This document shows positions 12,353 to 24,445 of a DNA stretch of 64,000 bases, in pieces (the first letter of the stretch is position 1; the number at the start of each line of letters is the position of its first letter). Source of the DNA: Anomaloglossus baeobatrachus (lineage: Eukaryota > Chordata > Amphibia > Anura > Aromobatidae); the NCBI RefSeq assembly GCF_048569485.1, contig NC_134353.1, positions 529,015,008-529,079,007 of the forward strand. Reading direction: 5' to 3'. The notes beneath the pieces are model-generated. The model did not search any database. It saw only the letters and a program-made list of their open reading frames with translations, and was not told where the DNA came from. The translations under genes were made by a program, and so were the position numbers.

Positions 12353-13942
12353 TAGTGTTTTACATGATTTTAGAAGGGCATGCCATGCCTATATCTGTGT
12401 CTCCTCCTCTTTTTGCTTGTCCAGCTCTTTTATTTTCGCATGAGTATATGTCCTTGTCACTTTCCCATGTGTTTGTGTTGTGTTGTGAGTGGTTTGTCAC
12501 CTTTTGGACACCTTTGAGGGTGTTTTCTAGGTGTTTTTATGTGTTTGTGATTGCCTCCCATTGTTTCCTATGCGGTTCGAGTGGTTCGCCGAACTGAACT
12601 CGAACGAGACCTCCATTCGGCGAACTGAACTCGAGCCGAACCGCGACCGGCTCGCTCATCTCTACTAGTAAGTTCTACACACACCTCACACCACCATACA
12701 GCAGGGAGAAGCAGTCACTAGGAAATGGTTAATAATGTTTCTACAGACACAGAAAGTGACTCAGCCAATTCTTAGCAGACCCAGGTTGCCATAGCAACTT
12801 GCAAAAGTGGGGGCATGAGCAGTTAGGAGTAGAAAACAGTTTCACTTTACCTCAGAATAAGCTTGGACACGAGACAGAGCAGACGCACAGTGGTGCAGCT
12901 CCCTGAAGGGGAGGCTGTCAGGCCTTCAGGGAAGCAGAACAGAGCTGTCTGGATGTAACACCGAACAGACAGCTCCACCAAGCTGGGGGCCAGTAAAATC
13001 TAGAGAGATGGGATCCGGCACCTGTAATCGTGGACTAAAAGGGAGCAGTCGCCAGAGAGACGGAACTGGACACAAGAGAGGTACAGAGCCCTAGTTCACG
13101 TGGCCAAGGTATGGCAGCAGAGAGGGAGCCTGGGAGAGGGGGATAGCGGTTCAACCCACGAATGGCCCAGGCTGCTGGCTGTGCGGACCGAGACCGGGGA
13201 AGAGTACAGAGTTGTGCATGGAGGAGAAAGGCCACAGATTACCAAACCGGATCCAGCCTCTGACCTGCCCGGGAAACGACCGGAGTCTCTGATGGCAAGG
13301 ATCAGCACCCGTTGTGCGATACCACCTGAGCCAGTAAATAAAGTGACTGGAACCCGCACCTGGTGACTCTCTGAGTAACTGCCGCTGCCCTGAGCTCCGG
13401 CGCTCCCGTGGACTGCCGCCCCTCGTTCTCACCAACCTCCCGGGGTACCCCGCTCCACCCGTGGTAAGCGATACCATGCCGGCTGCACATAACACCTGCC
13501 CCGGAGAGAGACTGTGCAGCAGCGGCTAGTTACTGGCCACATACCGTGGGTTGCGCTGCGAAGCATCCCCATTCCCCATCCAGTACTGCCCCTGAGAGAG
13601 GACTAGTCGCAGGAAGGGTCGGCAGAGGAGGAGGCCGAGACCCCAGTCACCACTGCAACTGGTGACACACTTCCCAGGGGCCCATCACCCTCCTTCCATC
13701 TCCATCTGTATTGGACACTTGTCGGTTTGCTGTTCTTATTTAACATGTAGCCGACGGGGTCACGAAACCGGGTCAGGCCAGTCATAGCTACCCCAAGGAA
13801 CCACTGGCCCAGTGACGAGTACCCTAAGGCCCCGTGGACTCTACATGTACACACCTGCACTCACTGTTTGGTCTACCAGGTAAGACCCTATTTGCGCTCT
13901 TTTCTCCACAGTTTTTTCTCTGCCATTGACGGCTAAATGCTT

Positions 13943-14183
13943 AAGGAGATGTAAACCATCATTGTGTTATCCAGTACTGTTTGAACTGTTCATACCAAGG
14001 TCCAGTCTGCCTTATTACTATCTACCTACCTCATATAGATGTACCCTGGGAATGGGTTTGGAATGACAGGAGCGAGGTAGAAGCACCAAGACATCCTAAA
14101 CTGCAGAACACTGCAGAAAAGCCACACCACCGCTCAGCACCTATGCCTGAGCCTAATAGTTCCTCCTGCACCTACTACTAGGG
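13943..14183. other. Unassigned stretch between G1 and the old gypsy element
   Basis: No gene or repeat end was recognised. Confidence 0.4.
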
Positions 14184-16181
14184 TGTGACGTACGGTATGT
14201 TAAATCTAAAATGTTGCCGTCATGAACAGGATATTTACTTCTGTGGCTTATGTTCACCTTGGGCTGACTTGGGCTGAATTTACCCAAAATTAGAAGAACT
14301 TTCTTTGCATGAGAATGAATACCTGCCACCGCATGCGCCACTGCAGCTACTGCATCCTTGCAGCACGCAATATTGTGCTGCAGAGGCCTGAGTGAGTACT
14401 GCTGGGGAAACTGTCTGGGAATTGGGTCTCTGTGGAGGGGGTCACGCCGCCATATCTGGACTTTGCTGCCTCCGGGACGCAACCAGTGATATTTCCAGCT
14501 TGGCGTCGTGCTACTCCTGTGAGCGCGCTCTGCTCTGTTTCCTTGCTACCCCGTACCGTTGTCTTGACCCCTGACCTTTCCGACCTCTGTCTCCCCTGCT
14601 CTGCCTGACCTTCGTCCCTCCAGCCCTGCCTGACCTTTGGTTTCCCTTCATGTTCCGACCTCCATCTATCCTGCCCAGTCTTACCTCTGTGCTCCCCAGT
14701 TCCCCGGTCTTCTGCCCTCCCCAGTGTCTCTCCTGTGAAGTTTGTCTCCCGGCATCTGACCTCGGCTCTATTCTTGAATGTGGCTAGTATTGCTCCCTGG
14801 TTCAGACGTGACATCCCGGATTGACCCTTTTCTGATTGACTACTCTTACGTTTAGATTGGCGACCTCTGGTGGGTTTCCGTAGTATTACACTCAGATAGT
14901 TTTCCTGCCTGAGTGTCAGCGCCACCTAGTGGTAGCCTGACAGAAACCAAGGGAGGGAGAGATTGTCTGAGTCTTTAACTGCCCTCTGGTATAGCCCATT
15001 TTACCAAAGCAAGTTATTGCCGCAACTCTTAAAGGGGCCATACTCCCATTTCTCGGCTGTAGCCTATATTAACGCCTCCCAATATTTTGAATTAGCTCAC
15101 ATTGACCCATCTAGTCCGGCGCAGGATATTGAGAGCAAGCTCTTGCAGTGAAGATAGCCACAACATGGAGCATGAAGACATATCAGCGACCCAAGTGCCA
15201 CAGCCACAGAGACGTTTTCCTAGTACCCAGTGAATACTAGCTCATCCTCTGCAGCAACAGCAACAGCCTCTGACCACGCCATAATACTTTGGGACCCCAG
15301 GCTTCCCTGATGTGAGGTAGCGCCTCACACATACAGAGATTTCAGAGAATGAATGCAGGCTACCTTCAAACTGTACCATCATTGAGGAGCAGAAAGTGGA
15401 GATCTTAACTGGCCAGCTACAGGGAGCAGCACTCTGTGAGGTCAACTCCTGGCCTTGTCTGAATGCCAAACAGTAGATCAGATCCTAGAGAGACTAAAGG
15501 TCTCTTTTGAATCAAGGACCAGTTCAGAGGTAAAAAAAAAAGTGTTTTTTTGGAAAGTGTAAAAACCCCAAGAGTCCCTCAGAGTCTTTGCCCTGTCACT
15601 GCAGAAAACCTTGAGGGCCATTATCCATGTAGACCCTCAAGAAGCTGATGGTCAAAATCAGACTCTTCAAGAACAATTTATAGAAGGGGTGTTGGACAAG
15701 ACTGTCAACTAAAGATGTTGTCCATCCAGCATCTGGGTACCTCTTTTCTGGAATTCAAAGAATTGGCCATAGAGGTCCTGGAAAAGAAACCTCAGTCTGA
15801 AACCCAGGAAGATGGGTTAAGCCTGCCACAGAGTTGCCCCTTTCAAGTCATACTGCTGAGTAAGGAGCCTGGGCCCCATCTTCAGAATACGAAGCGACCC
15901 TGCTTGGTCAAGTCTCTTGTCTCGCTGAAAACCTGGAAAAGGTGATGGAGCGGTTGGAGCGACTAGAGTATCCCTCTAGATGGGGAAGAAAGGATCCTCC
16001 AAGATTAGAACGAGAACGGCCTCCTCCAGGACAAAGAGAAAACAGACACTGACCCCCAGAGAGGTCCTCAGATACCTGGTACAAGAGTACCCGAAGGCTA
16101 GAATGTGAATTCTACCATCGATGTGGTCACTAAGAAGAGGATTGCTGGCAGTTAAACGGCTACCCCTCAGGAAGCGGGATG

Positions 16182-17085
16182 TGTTATGATCCAGTGACCG
16201 AGGAGGATCAGAAAAAGAGCAATAACTCGGAAATCCAGAAAATAACCAGAGTTGCTGGAACCTTAATGGACTGCAGACCTAATACTGACACACAACTAGA
16301 AGTAGCCATGGGACAAGCCTACGATGACCTAGTCGTCTCAACATAGCCAGACAACTAAATACTCTAACAGAGAGAAATGTAGAAAAGCTGATCTGCCTCG
16401 GAGTAGTCCCCAAAGATATAGATAGCCCCCCACATGTAAAGATTACGGTGATATAGGAAAACACAATACATAGCTAGAGAACAGAGTCAGGAAAGATGAG
16501 GCCCAAAACTATCTGCATAGGAAAGAATAGGAAAGAGCACTGACTGCAACCGTAAAAACCCTAATAAATACCAGCACGCCTGACATGGAAAAATACTGAG
16601 CCTGAACAGGCTTTCCCCGCTATATCAGTACTCTGGTGTTACTGGGATCCAAGAAAAACATTGATATAGAGAGGGGACTGAATATTGTACCAAGCATGAC
16701 AAAACACACTACATAACAGAACATGGAGCAAGGTACACAGATACTCCCAGCAGGGAATAATCCAATTCCACCAGGAACTCCACACAGGCAAAATCACAAG
16801 AAAGTCAAAAACCATAAGTAAAAAGGTACAAGGCCAACTTATCTGAGAGGAGTTCTGGTAGACAGAGAACAGGGCTTGTTTCAGGAAGTCCTTAGAACAC
16901 AGGAAATACAATTGAGCACCGGCAAGGAACAAAAGGAAGCTACATAGTTATATAGGCCCAAACCAAATGGCCTGAGCAAATCCTACTCAGCTGTTCAGTT
17001 CCCACTCAGCAAGTCAGCTGCATTACCAGCACTGACCATAAGAGGGAGTCCCAAACTGGAATCTAATTAAAATGTATTCACAACA
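16182..17085 (-). mobile_element. Solo LTR (retroelement fossil), 904 bp, minus orientation
   Basis: On the minus strand it reads TGTTGTGAATACATTTTAAT...GGATCATAACA, flanked by the 6-bp direct repeat GGGATG (16176-16181, 17086-17091; probably a 5-bp duplication plus one chance base). It carries the GGGACTCCCTCTTATGGTC block typical of the family. It is inserted in the old gypsy element. Confidence 0.85.
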
Positions 17086-17536
17086 GGGATGCCCCTCAGG
17101 AGGAGAGAACTTAAGTCCCGTAGATCTAGCCTGAATGTTGAAATAAGTGGGCTCTAGCCCCATGGTTGAAGTTAGCATTAATGGAGTGAGTTCCCTGCCT
17201 TGATTGTCACCGAGTCTCAAGTGACCACTAGCCATCCGGCATACGGCATTTGAAGAGTGCCGAAAAGGAGCCCAGCTGACACAAACGCCAAAAGCCCGGC
17301 TGCACACCACAGCTAACAATAGAAAATCAGTAGCCATACACGGCTTCTGGGAATCCACGCTTCAGATTGGAGAGACCAAACTCTCATGGCAAGGGCTAGT
17401 AGTAATCCAAGTCCCAGAAAATGACAAACTTCCTGTGATTCTAGGCACTAATGTACTCCAACACTGGTATACAGATGTGCTGAAAACCTCATGACAGGCC
17501 CTGCCAATGGTACCCAAAGACTTTTACAAGGCTATC

Positions 17537-18752
17537 TGTTGTGAATATCATCAGGGATGGTGCGGTTCCTGGGAGTGTTTCTGGGCTCCCTCTGGTGGCT
17601 AGTGCTGGTAGGGAGTCTGATTCTGCATCTGTCTCTCAGACAGGTGTGGAAGATGATTGCTGTTCCAGGAAAGCCAATGAAGTCCAGCCTGGGGGAATAT
17701 AGGAAGGCAATTTCTGTCTATCCTTTGCCGGTAATAATTGTTTCTTCTCCAAGAAAAGATGACCTGAAGTTTGTCCTCCTGCCTTTAGGCTTTTTTGCCT
17801 TTCCATGTAGGATTGTTTTTTGCTTTTTTCTGCTCCTTTTTTGGATTCTCCAGGAATGATTTCTACAGTAGTTTTTTCGTTCCTTTGCATCAGTTTTGTT
17901 CCTATGTCATCCAGAGTCTGCAGCTATGCCTGATATGTATTTTGATTTTTCTTCCTGAGATTAATTCGTTCTCATTCATTTTTCCATCTTTTTGTTTGCA
18001 ATTAATGGGAATTGTGTAATCTCGGTGATTTTTCCTTGTGTGGGTTTACTCTCTTAGTCTGGGCTTGGTTTAGACTAAATTGTACTTATGGGCGTTTCTG
18101 ATTAACCTATAAAGTCTATTCCTAATTGAATGTTTGAGAAAATTCTCTTTTGTTTCTTGTATGGGAATAAGCGTTCTTTCTGCACTATTTTTTTATTATG
18201 ATTTATTCCCAGTAAGAAGGGAGTTTTTACTCCCAGTCTGATTAGGAGTTTGTATTTGCACAAGAGTTCCTGATATAGTGGGAGGAAGATCGTGTGATCT
18301 TTAAGGCATTTTTGATTATCAGGTGAAGGTATTTTTTCAGGGTTTTCACTGGCTGCAACCAGTAATCTTTTCTATCCTTTTTGTATCTAGCTAGCAGGGC
18401 CTCACTTTGCTTAACCCTATGTTAAACCATCTGTGTGCTGTCTTTTCCTTACATCACCGTTTTTATATCCTTTACTTTATATATACTTTCCTTTATATCA
18501 TTTACGGTTTTACTATCCTTTTTGGGCTGCTATGAGGCAAGTCAGGATTCCTCATTCCATCTTTGAGGCTAGTTAGTTCTCCGGCGGTGACAAGGCATCT
18601 AGGTTGGTTAGGAACGCTCCACCGCTACTTCTAGTTGTGTTGTGAAGTTAGTGGATTGCAGCCAGCTAAGCTTCAAACTACTGTTGTGCATTATTTTCTA
18701 TCTCTTATGGGATTTTTGCAAGATCATTTGCAGTGGTCTCCTGACCATAACA
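17537..18752 (+). mobile_element. Solo LTR (retroelement fossil), 1216 bp, plus orientation
   Basis: It starts TGTTGTGAATATCATCAGGG and ends TGACCATAACA, flanked by GCTATC (17531-17536, 18753-18758). It shares its start, its CTCCCTCTGGTGGC block and its end with the LTR at 16182-17085, so the two are related insertions in opposite orientation. It has no internal region. Confidence 0.85.
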
Positions 18753-21700
18753 GCTATCCATGAGACTATGCAGGTGCTGATGGCTAAACAGACGTTTATG
18801 AACAAAAGAGGGGAAATATGCCATGCCCAGATCAAGGATGCCCAGTCAGTCCGGTTACAAACTGTAACAGAGACTCTGATGTGGTACAGAGCCTGCTTTG
18901 GAGTGTGGGGACAAGACTACCAGGCTCTTGCTCAGCCTCTTGTAATGAAGGGTGAACTACCTGTCCAAGCCACAAGAAGCCTAGTTACAGTGTACAGAGG
19001 ACAAGGACCCATTCATTTGATCAATCTAAGAGACCAAACAGTGCACCTGAAGAAGTAGTATTCTGTAGCCAGTCTGTATAACATCCACCAAGAGGATCTC
19101 CTGGAAACCTCTCATATGGCATCACAACAAGCAATATCAGCAGAAAAAAATCAGCTGAAAATCCTGCCTCACCGCCCTTGTGGACCACATTTAATGTTGG
19201 CAGTGATACCCCTTCGGACGAACAGATCCAAGGAGTACTAGAGGTAGTCAAAAAGTACTCACAATACTTCAGCCAACTCCCCATGGACTATGGCAAACTA
19301 GTGTAATCCAGCATACCATCCCGATGGGTGACCATTTCTCCATCAAGGATAGGTACAGGCCAGTGTCCCCTGCCATGTACCAGCAGATGAAGAAAATGGT
19401 CCAGGACATGAAGACAGGAAATGTGATCAGGGATAGCCGCAGTCCATGGGCCACCCCCCCTTGTTCTCGTGATGAAGAAAGATGGAGCCAAATGATTTTG
19501 CATGGACTATTGCAAAATCAACAATATCACGCATAAAGATCCCTGTCCCTTGTCTCAGAGAGAGGAGTCTCTTGCAGCTTTAGGGTCTGCGGCCCACTTC
19601 TCCACTTTAGACCTGACTAGTGGCTACTGTCAAGTCCCTATGGCCCCTGAAGACAAAGAGAAAACTGCCTTCACAACACCAATGGGCCTCTTCGGATCAA
19701 CTATATGCCATTTGGGCTGTGTAATGCCCCAGGGTCATTTCACAGACTGATGGAAAGGTGTCTGGGGTATCGAAATTTTGAAACAGTTCTTCTATAATTT
19801 GATGATGTAATAGTGGACTACAAGACGTATGAGGATGAGGAACATCTGCAACATCTGGTGGAAGTTCGAGACACTGGCCTAATATGGGTTGAAGATAAAA
19901 CCTTCCAAGTGCTTCCTCCTGAAGCCCAGAGTGAAATATTTGGGCCACATCGTGAGTGCTGCTGGAGTCCAGCCAGAAACAGACAAACTAACTAGAATTA
20001 TAGACTGGCCTGCTCCAACTTAGTCAAGGAAGTGAAGAGTTTCCTGAGATTTGTCAGTTACTGTTGGAGATTCATCCCAAAATTTGCCCAGATAGCTGGT
20101 CCCCTCCAAGAACTCCTAAAAGAGCAGGCTAAAGACTACCAGAAGCTAGACTGCCAGTGGAGTGGACTGCTGATAGAGAATGAGCATTCCACCTACCGAA
20201 AGAGAAGCTGACTGAACCACCGGTCCTGGGGTATCCAGATTACAGTTTACCCTTTATCCTATATACGGATACCAGCAAAAAAGGCTTATGAGGAGTGCTT
20301 TCCCCAGATGCAGGCCGGAAATGAAAAAGAGTTATTGCTTATGCCAGTTGTTCACTAAGAGAATCCAAGCAAATGTTCCTTAAATCTGGAGTTCCTTGCC
20401 CTGGTCTGGGCAGTAACTGCGAAATTTAAGGACTTTCTGGCTGCCTCACCCTTCACTCCATACAAAGACAACAACCCGTTGGCACATCTAAATTCTGCCC
20501 ATCTGGGAGCTCTGGAGCAGAGATCGGCATCCCATTTGGCCAACTTCAGCATTATTATCAGATACCAGTCAGGCAAGGCCAATAAAAATGCCGATGCCTT
20601 ATCCAGCCTACCTGCACGGACAGAACTCAACTCCCTGAACGATCAGTGGGAAGATATAGAGATGCCCGCTTTTTATACCCGATTCACCAATCAAGACAAG
20701 GCAAGAGACCCTACAGATCAGACAGCAGATTCCTACAACTATTGCTGCTTCCCACTAAAATAGAGCTCTGACAGAATCTCCAGACTGAGTGCAGGTAATT
20801 GGAGAACTTCTGGATTGTTTTTCCAGTGGACGGGTGCCAGTAAGGAAAGGAAAAGAGCTGCTGCGGAGCTGGGAAGCCTCTGATGACCAAGAAAGCTGCT
20901 CTTTCTACAGCAGGGCCTATTGTATCAAATAACCTTGGATCCAGTCACTTATGAGAGAATCTTCCAAGTGGTGGTTTCCAGAAGGGACGCTAAAATGATT
21001 CTAGACATGTATTACAACCAGTCTGTTCCATTTGGCATAAGGAAGACAGAGGCAACAATCAGGGGATGGTTTTATTGGATCAACATGAGAGCTCACATTG
21101 AGACTTGGTGTCAAGAGTGCTCCACCTGTGCTGTGGCCAAGTTTGAAAGACATAATCAGCGTGCTCCTCTTCACCCCATAATGAGCAAGAGCCCCTTGGA
21201 GCTTGTAGCTATAGACCATGTCAAACTGGAGCCAAGTCGCTCTGGGTATAAGGGTGCTATGACGGTGATTGACCATTACGAAGTTCGTGGCGGCTGTCTT
21301 TGTGAGAAACCTTACTGCCCAGACCACTTTGTGGAAAAAATGTTTACCGTATGGGAGCCCTAGAAAGATTCTCACCAATCAGGGGGCAGCCTTCGAGTCT
21401 CAGTTGTTTAAGAAGCCATGTGCACAATACAGTTGCAAAAAGCTGAGAACTAAAGCCTATCATCTGCAGGGAAATGTTCTGTGCAAGAAGATGAACCAAA
21501 CCCTAATCAGCATGCTCAAAGCGGTTCCTGCACACAAGCAAACTGACTGGTCAATACTTCTCCAAAAGCTAGTGTATCTCTACAATAATACCGCGCATTG
21601 CTATACTGGCTATACCCCTTACTATTTGATGTTTGGGAGACAAGGACATAGACACTTGCCTGCTGACATTGCTCTGGATATTTCTGGACCAGACTCAGAG

Positions 21701-22354
21701 TCTCTCCTTTCTCCATCTGAATGGGTCAAAGAGCACCAGAGATGCTTAAAAGATACCAAAGAAATTGTGGACTCTAGACTTGAAATGGCTCAACAAAGAA
21801 AAAACAAAACTTTGACCTCCATGCCAGTGCCAAGCCTTTACAATCAGGGGATCAAGTGTGGCTAAAGAACGACCCTATTAGTCAGCTAGATAGCAGATGG
21901 GAGCATGAGCCATATGTAGTTAAGCACAGTCTCTCTCCTGAAGTCTACTTGATTTATCGAAACGACCGAGGTACCCAAAAAGTCAGCCATAACCAGCTGA
22001 AAAAATGTCGGCAAGAGCCCATTCCTCAGCAACTGGCAAGAGAAAGTGAGCCACGTGGGCCACTGTCTTCTTCAAGGGGGGTCTCCCTTTGAGATGTCTT
22101 CTTTACCTGACCCGCTTCAATTGTCATTTTTGCCGCAGATCCTGGTGATACCTATACCAACAAGCCCTGTCGCCACCTTTAATTGAGGAAATTGTCTGTC
22201 TAGAGGACCGGGGTGCTTCACATAGAGATCCTGAACCTGCAAGTAGTCCAGTTCTGGTGGAAAATTCGCAGGACACACTGCAAAGGTCTCAAAGGGAGAA
22301 CAAGGAATGACTTCCCTCTTATCTGCACTGTTCCGAGTTGTCCCAAGAGAGTTA

Positions 22355-22883
22355 AGGCCGCTTTACACGCTACAACATCGCTAGCGATGTCGCTAGCGAT
22401 CGCACTTGCCCCCATCGTGCGTGCGTCACGGGCAAAACGTCACACGCACATACCTTACTAACGACGACGCTGTAGCCGGCTAAAAAAAACTATTTTTTTA
22501 AGGGGGAGGTTCGTGCAGCGTTACAGCAACGTCACACAGCGGGCCACCAATAGAAGCAGAGGAGCGGAGAGCAGCCGCATTAACGTCACTCCCACCTCGT
22601 TGCCGGAGGACGCAGGAACGCTGTTGTTCGTCGTTCCCGGGGTGTCATACGTAGTGATGTGTGCTGCCTCAGGAACGACGAACAACCTGCGTCCAAAAAG
22701 ATCAATGATATTTGGGAAAGGAACGATGTGTCAACAATCAACGATTTTTTACATTTTTCGAATCGTTAGCGGTCGCGCTTAGGTGTCACACGCAACGACG
22801 TTGCTAACGACGCCGGATGTGCGTCACGGATTTTGTGACCCCAGCGAGATCTCGTTAGCGATGTTGTTGCGTGTAACGGGGCC
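22355..22883. repeat. Family A MITE (copy A2), 529 bp
   Basis: The ends AGGCCGCTTTACACGCTACA and inverted AGGCCCCGTTACACGCAACA bound an interior rich in ATCGCTAGCGATGTCGCTAG. TA flanks both sides (22353-22354, 22884-22885). Confidence 0.85.
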
Positions 22884-22885
22884 TA

Positions 22886-23461
22886 AGGGCGTTGCTCTTC
22901 CTCCAGTATCTTAAGCCAAAGTCTAAAGTCACCTCTTTAACAATAAGTACCTCAACCTACAGTTATGTGACGTTTGAAGCCTGTGCCTGGTAAAAGGACT
23001 CAGACTAATATTTGTACTCCCTGTGATCCTGTTTTTTACTGTAAAGCTCCCTATTTGTGGTGTTTTGGGGTTTACAGTTTAACCCCAGTTATCTAGCTAA
23101 AGTACTTGTGCTAGTGTGTGGATTCCTTCAGCCGTTTGGGAGCCGAAATGTGATGGTTGTCAAAATCTATTGCACTGTACCAAAAAACTCATTGCTCTTA
23201 AAATATGGACTCTGCTAACTAAAAGTTTTGTATAATGGATAGGCTTTGCAGGTCTGAATGAATAAGAGACCATAGTCCCAATGCTGGATATCTCAAGGGT
23301 TCGAGAGAGCTACTACCATAAAAAAGTCCTGCTTCTGAAGATTGATATGTAATGATTTAATTTCACTGTGTAGCTAGAATGCTTGGAAATGTGCTGACCT
23401 ACGCACTAGGTCACATACAGACATGAATATACACTGGAAGGTGTCAAGGTGTAGAAGCATT
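22886..23461. other. Unassigned stretch
   Basis: There is no gene. It may include decayed 3' parts of the old gypsy element, but no LTR end could be matched. Confidence 0.4.
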
Positions 23462-23463
23462 TA

Positions 23464-23966
23464 GGCTAAATGCGCACACTGCAGTTTTTTCTGCACACAA
23501 ACTGCAATTAAAACTGCAACCAAAACTGCACCTTGTCAGAGAGAGCCTGTCATGTTGGTGCGTTTTTGGTGCGTTTTTGTTATTGCGTTTTTTTAAAGGA
23601 GAAACAAAATATGATAGGATAGGATAATGGATAGATAGCTAGAATAGATGATAGATAGAAAAAGAATAGAAAGAATAGCTAGATAGATAAGAACATATAG
23701 ATTAGATAATAAGAAAGAACAGATAGAATACATAGAAAGAAATAACAGAATAGCTTGATAGCCAGCTTGGCTAGCTGTTTTTTTATTTTTTGGGGGTAAA
23801 GGAATGACGTAGGATCTTCCCCTTTTTCATATCCAGCACAGGAACAGCAGCAGCTGCAGGCTGCAACCCTCAGCTGTCTGCTGTACCTTGCCTGGTTATG
23901 AAAAATAGAGGGGACCACACGCTTTTTTTTAACTATTTGATTTAGTTAAAATAGAAAAAATAAAAA

Positions 23967-23998
<32 letters not shown>

Positions 23999-24445
23999 GA
24001 CGTGGGGTCCCCCCATTTTTCTAATACCAGCCAAGGTACAGCAGACAACTGGGGGCTGATATTATTACAGAGAGGGAGAAAGACACTGGCACACGGATAC
24101 CGACAAAGAGACACAAACACACGGACACCGACATGCCAAAATCACTCCAGCATTGATTTTGTCATTCTGGAACCAAGTTGGTGAGCTGCGTTTTTGTTGA
24201 CAAAAGCGCAGGGAAAACGCATGCAAAATGCACCAATTTGATGGCATGCGTTTTACCTTTCGTTTTTGATGCCCTTATTGATTTCAATGGGTGACAAATG
24301 TTGATAAAAACGCAAGAAAGAATGAACATGCTGCTTCTTTTTTGTTACAAACTTTTGCCAAAAAAAAAGCTGACAAATAAACTGCTGGTGCGCATAGCAA
24401 ATCTGACATCTCTAGACTTTGTTGGGAAGTCAAATGTCAGAAACA
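23464..24445. repeat. Family C-like repeat relic with microsatellites
   Basis: It starts GGCTAAATGCGCACACTGCA after a TA and contains GCGTTTTTG and AAAACGCATGC blocks, like the copy at 52783. Inside lie a GATA/AGAT-rich tract (about 23610-23760) and a perfect (AT)14 at 23971-23998. The right end (near GTGCGCATAGC at 24390 or slightly beyond) is unclear. Confidence 0.55.

Larger units (their letters stand above)
5612..12664 (+). mobile_element. hAT DNA transposon with zf-BED transposase, 7053 bp
   Basis: The termini are TAGAGTTGAGCGCGG and, inverted, TAGAGATGAGCGAGCC, with subterminal GGTTCG/CTCGAG repeats at both ends. An 8-bp duplication, CTAGTAAC (5604-5611) and CTAGTAAG (12665-12672), flanks it, as expected for hAT. 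In order it holds a TATAAAA at 6052, a 133-bp tandem repeat, the transposase gene, a solo LTR inserted in that gene, and a 235-bp tandem array after the stop. The transposase frame is broken, so the copy is inactive. Confidence 0.92.
5533..13845 (+). mobile_element. Solo LTR (retroelement fossil), about 1.25 kb, interrupted by a hAT
   Basis: It starts TGTAGCGCCCCTGAGACTGG and ends GTGGACTCTACA, the TG...CA form. It is flanked by a 4-bp duplication, TTTA (5529-5532) and TGTA (13846-13849), confirmed because copy G2 gives the empty-site sequence GTGAGTGTACACACC. A polyadenylation signal lies at 13337-13342. The inner 5604-12664 belongs to the hAT and one of its target copies. There is no internal coding region, so this is a solo LTR. 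It is older than the hAT inside it. Confidence 0.75.
5349..13928 (+). mobile_element. Retroposon family G, copy G1, split by nested insertions
   Basis: G1 consists of 5349-5532 and 13850-13928; the gap is a solo LTR with a hAT inside. A perfect 14-bp duplication, ACGGCTAAATGCTT, flanks it (5335-5348, 13929-13942), which indicates target-primed retroposition. G1 matches copy G2 at 54802-55134 but starts further in, so it is 5'-truncated; both end TTTCTCTGCCA. No coding sequence is seen. It could be a SINE or a LINE tail. Confidence 0.75.
14184..22352 (+). mobile_element. Old, broken Ty3/gypsy retrotransposon
   Basis: This is a fossil with many breaks, clearly more than ten. A probable 5' LTR (about 14184-14942, TGTGACGTACGG...AGCCTGACA) precedes a gag-like stretch (about 15100-16170, EILTGQLQGAA), protease and early pol remains (17090-19070), reverse transcriptase (about 19300-20300, LDLTSGYCQVPMAPEDKEKT, FGLCNAPGSF), RNase H (about 20400-20640, YQSGKANKNADALSS) and integrase (about 20900-22090, CQECSTCAVAKF, VAIDHVKLEPSRSGYKG). 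No matching 3' LTR was found; sequence fades near MITE A2. Two solo LTRs are inserted in it. It is very old relative to the gypsy copy at 46762. Confidence 0.85.

Noticed and set aside
14347-14925. 192-codon minus-strand frame
   Set aside because: It lies opposite a C/T-rich LTR-like segment; its composition is low-complexity and it has no recognisable domain.
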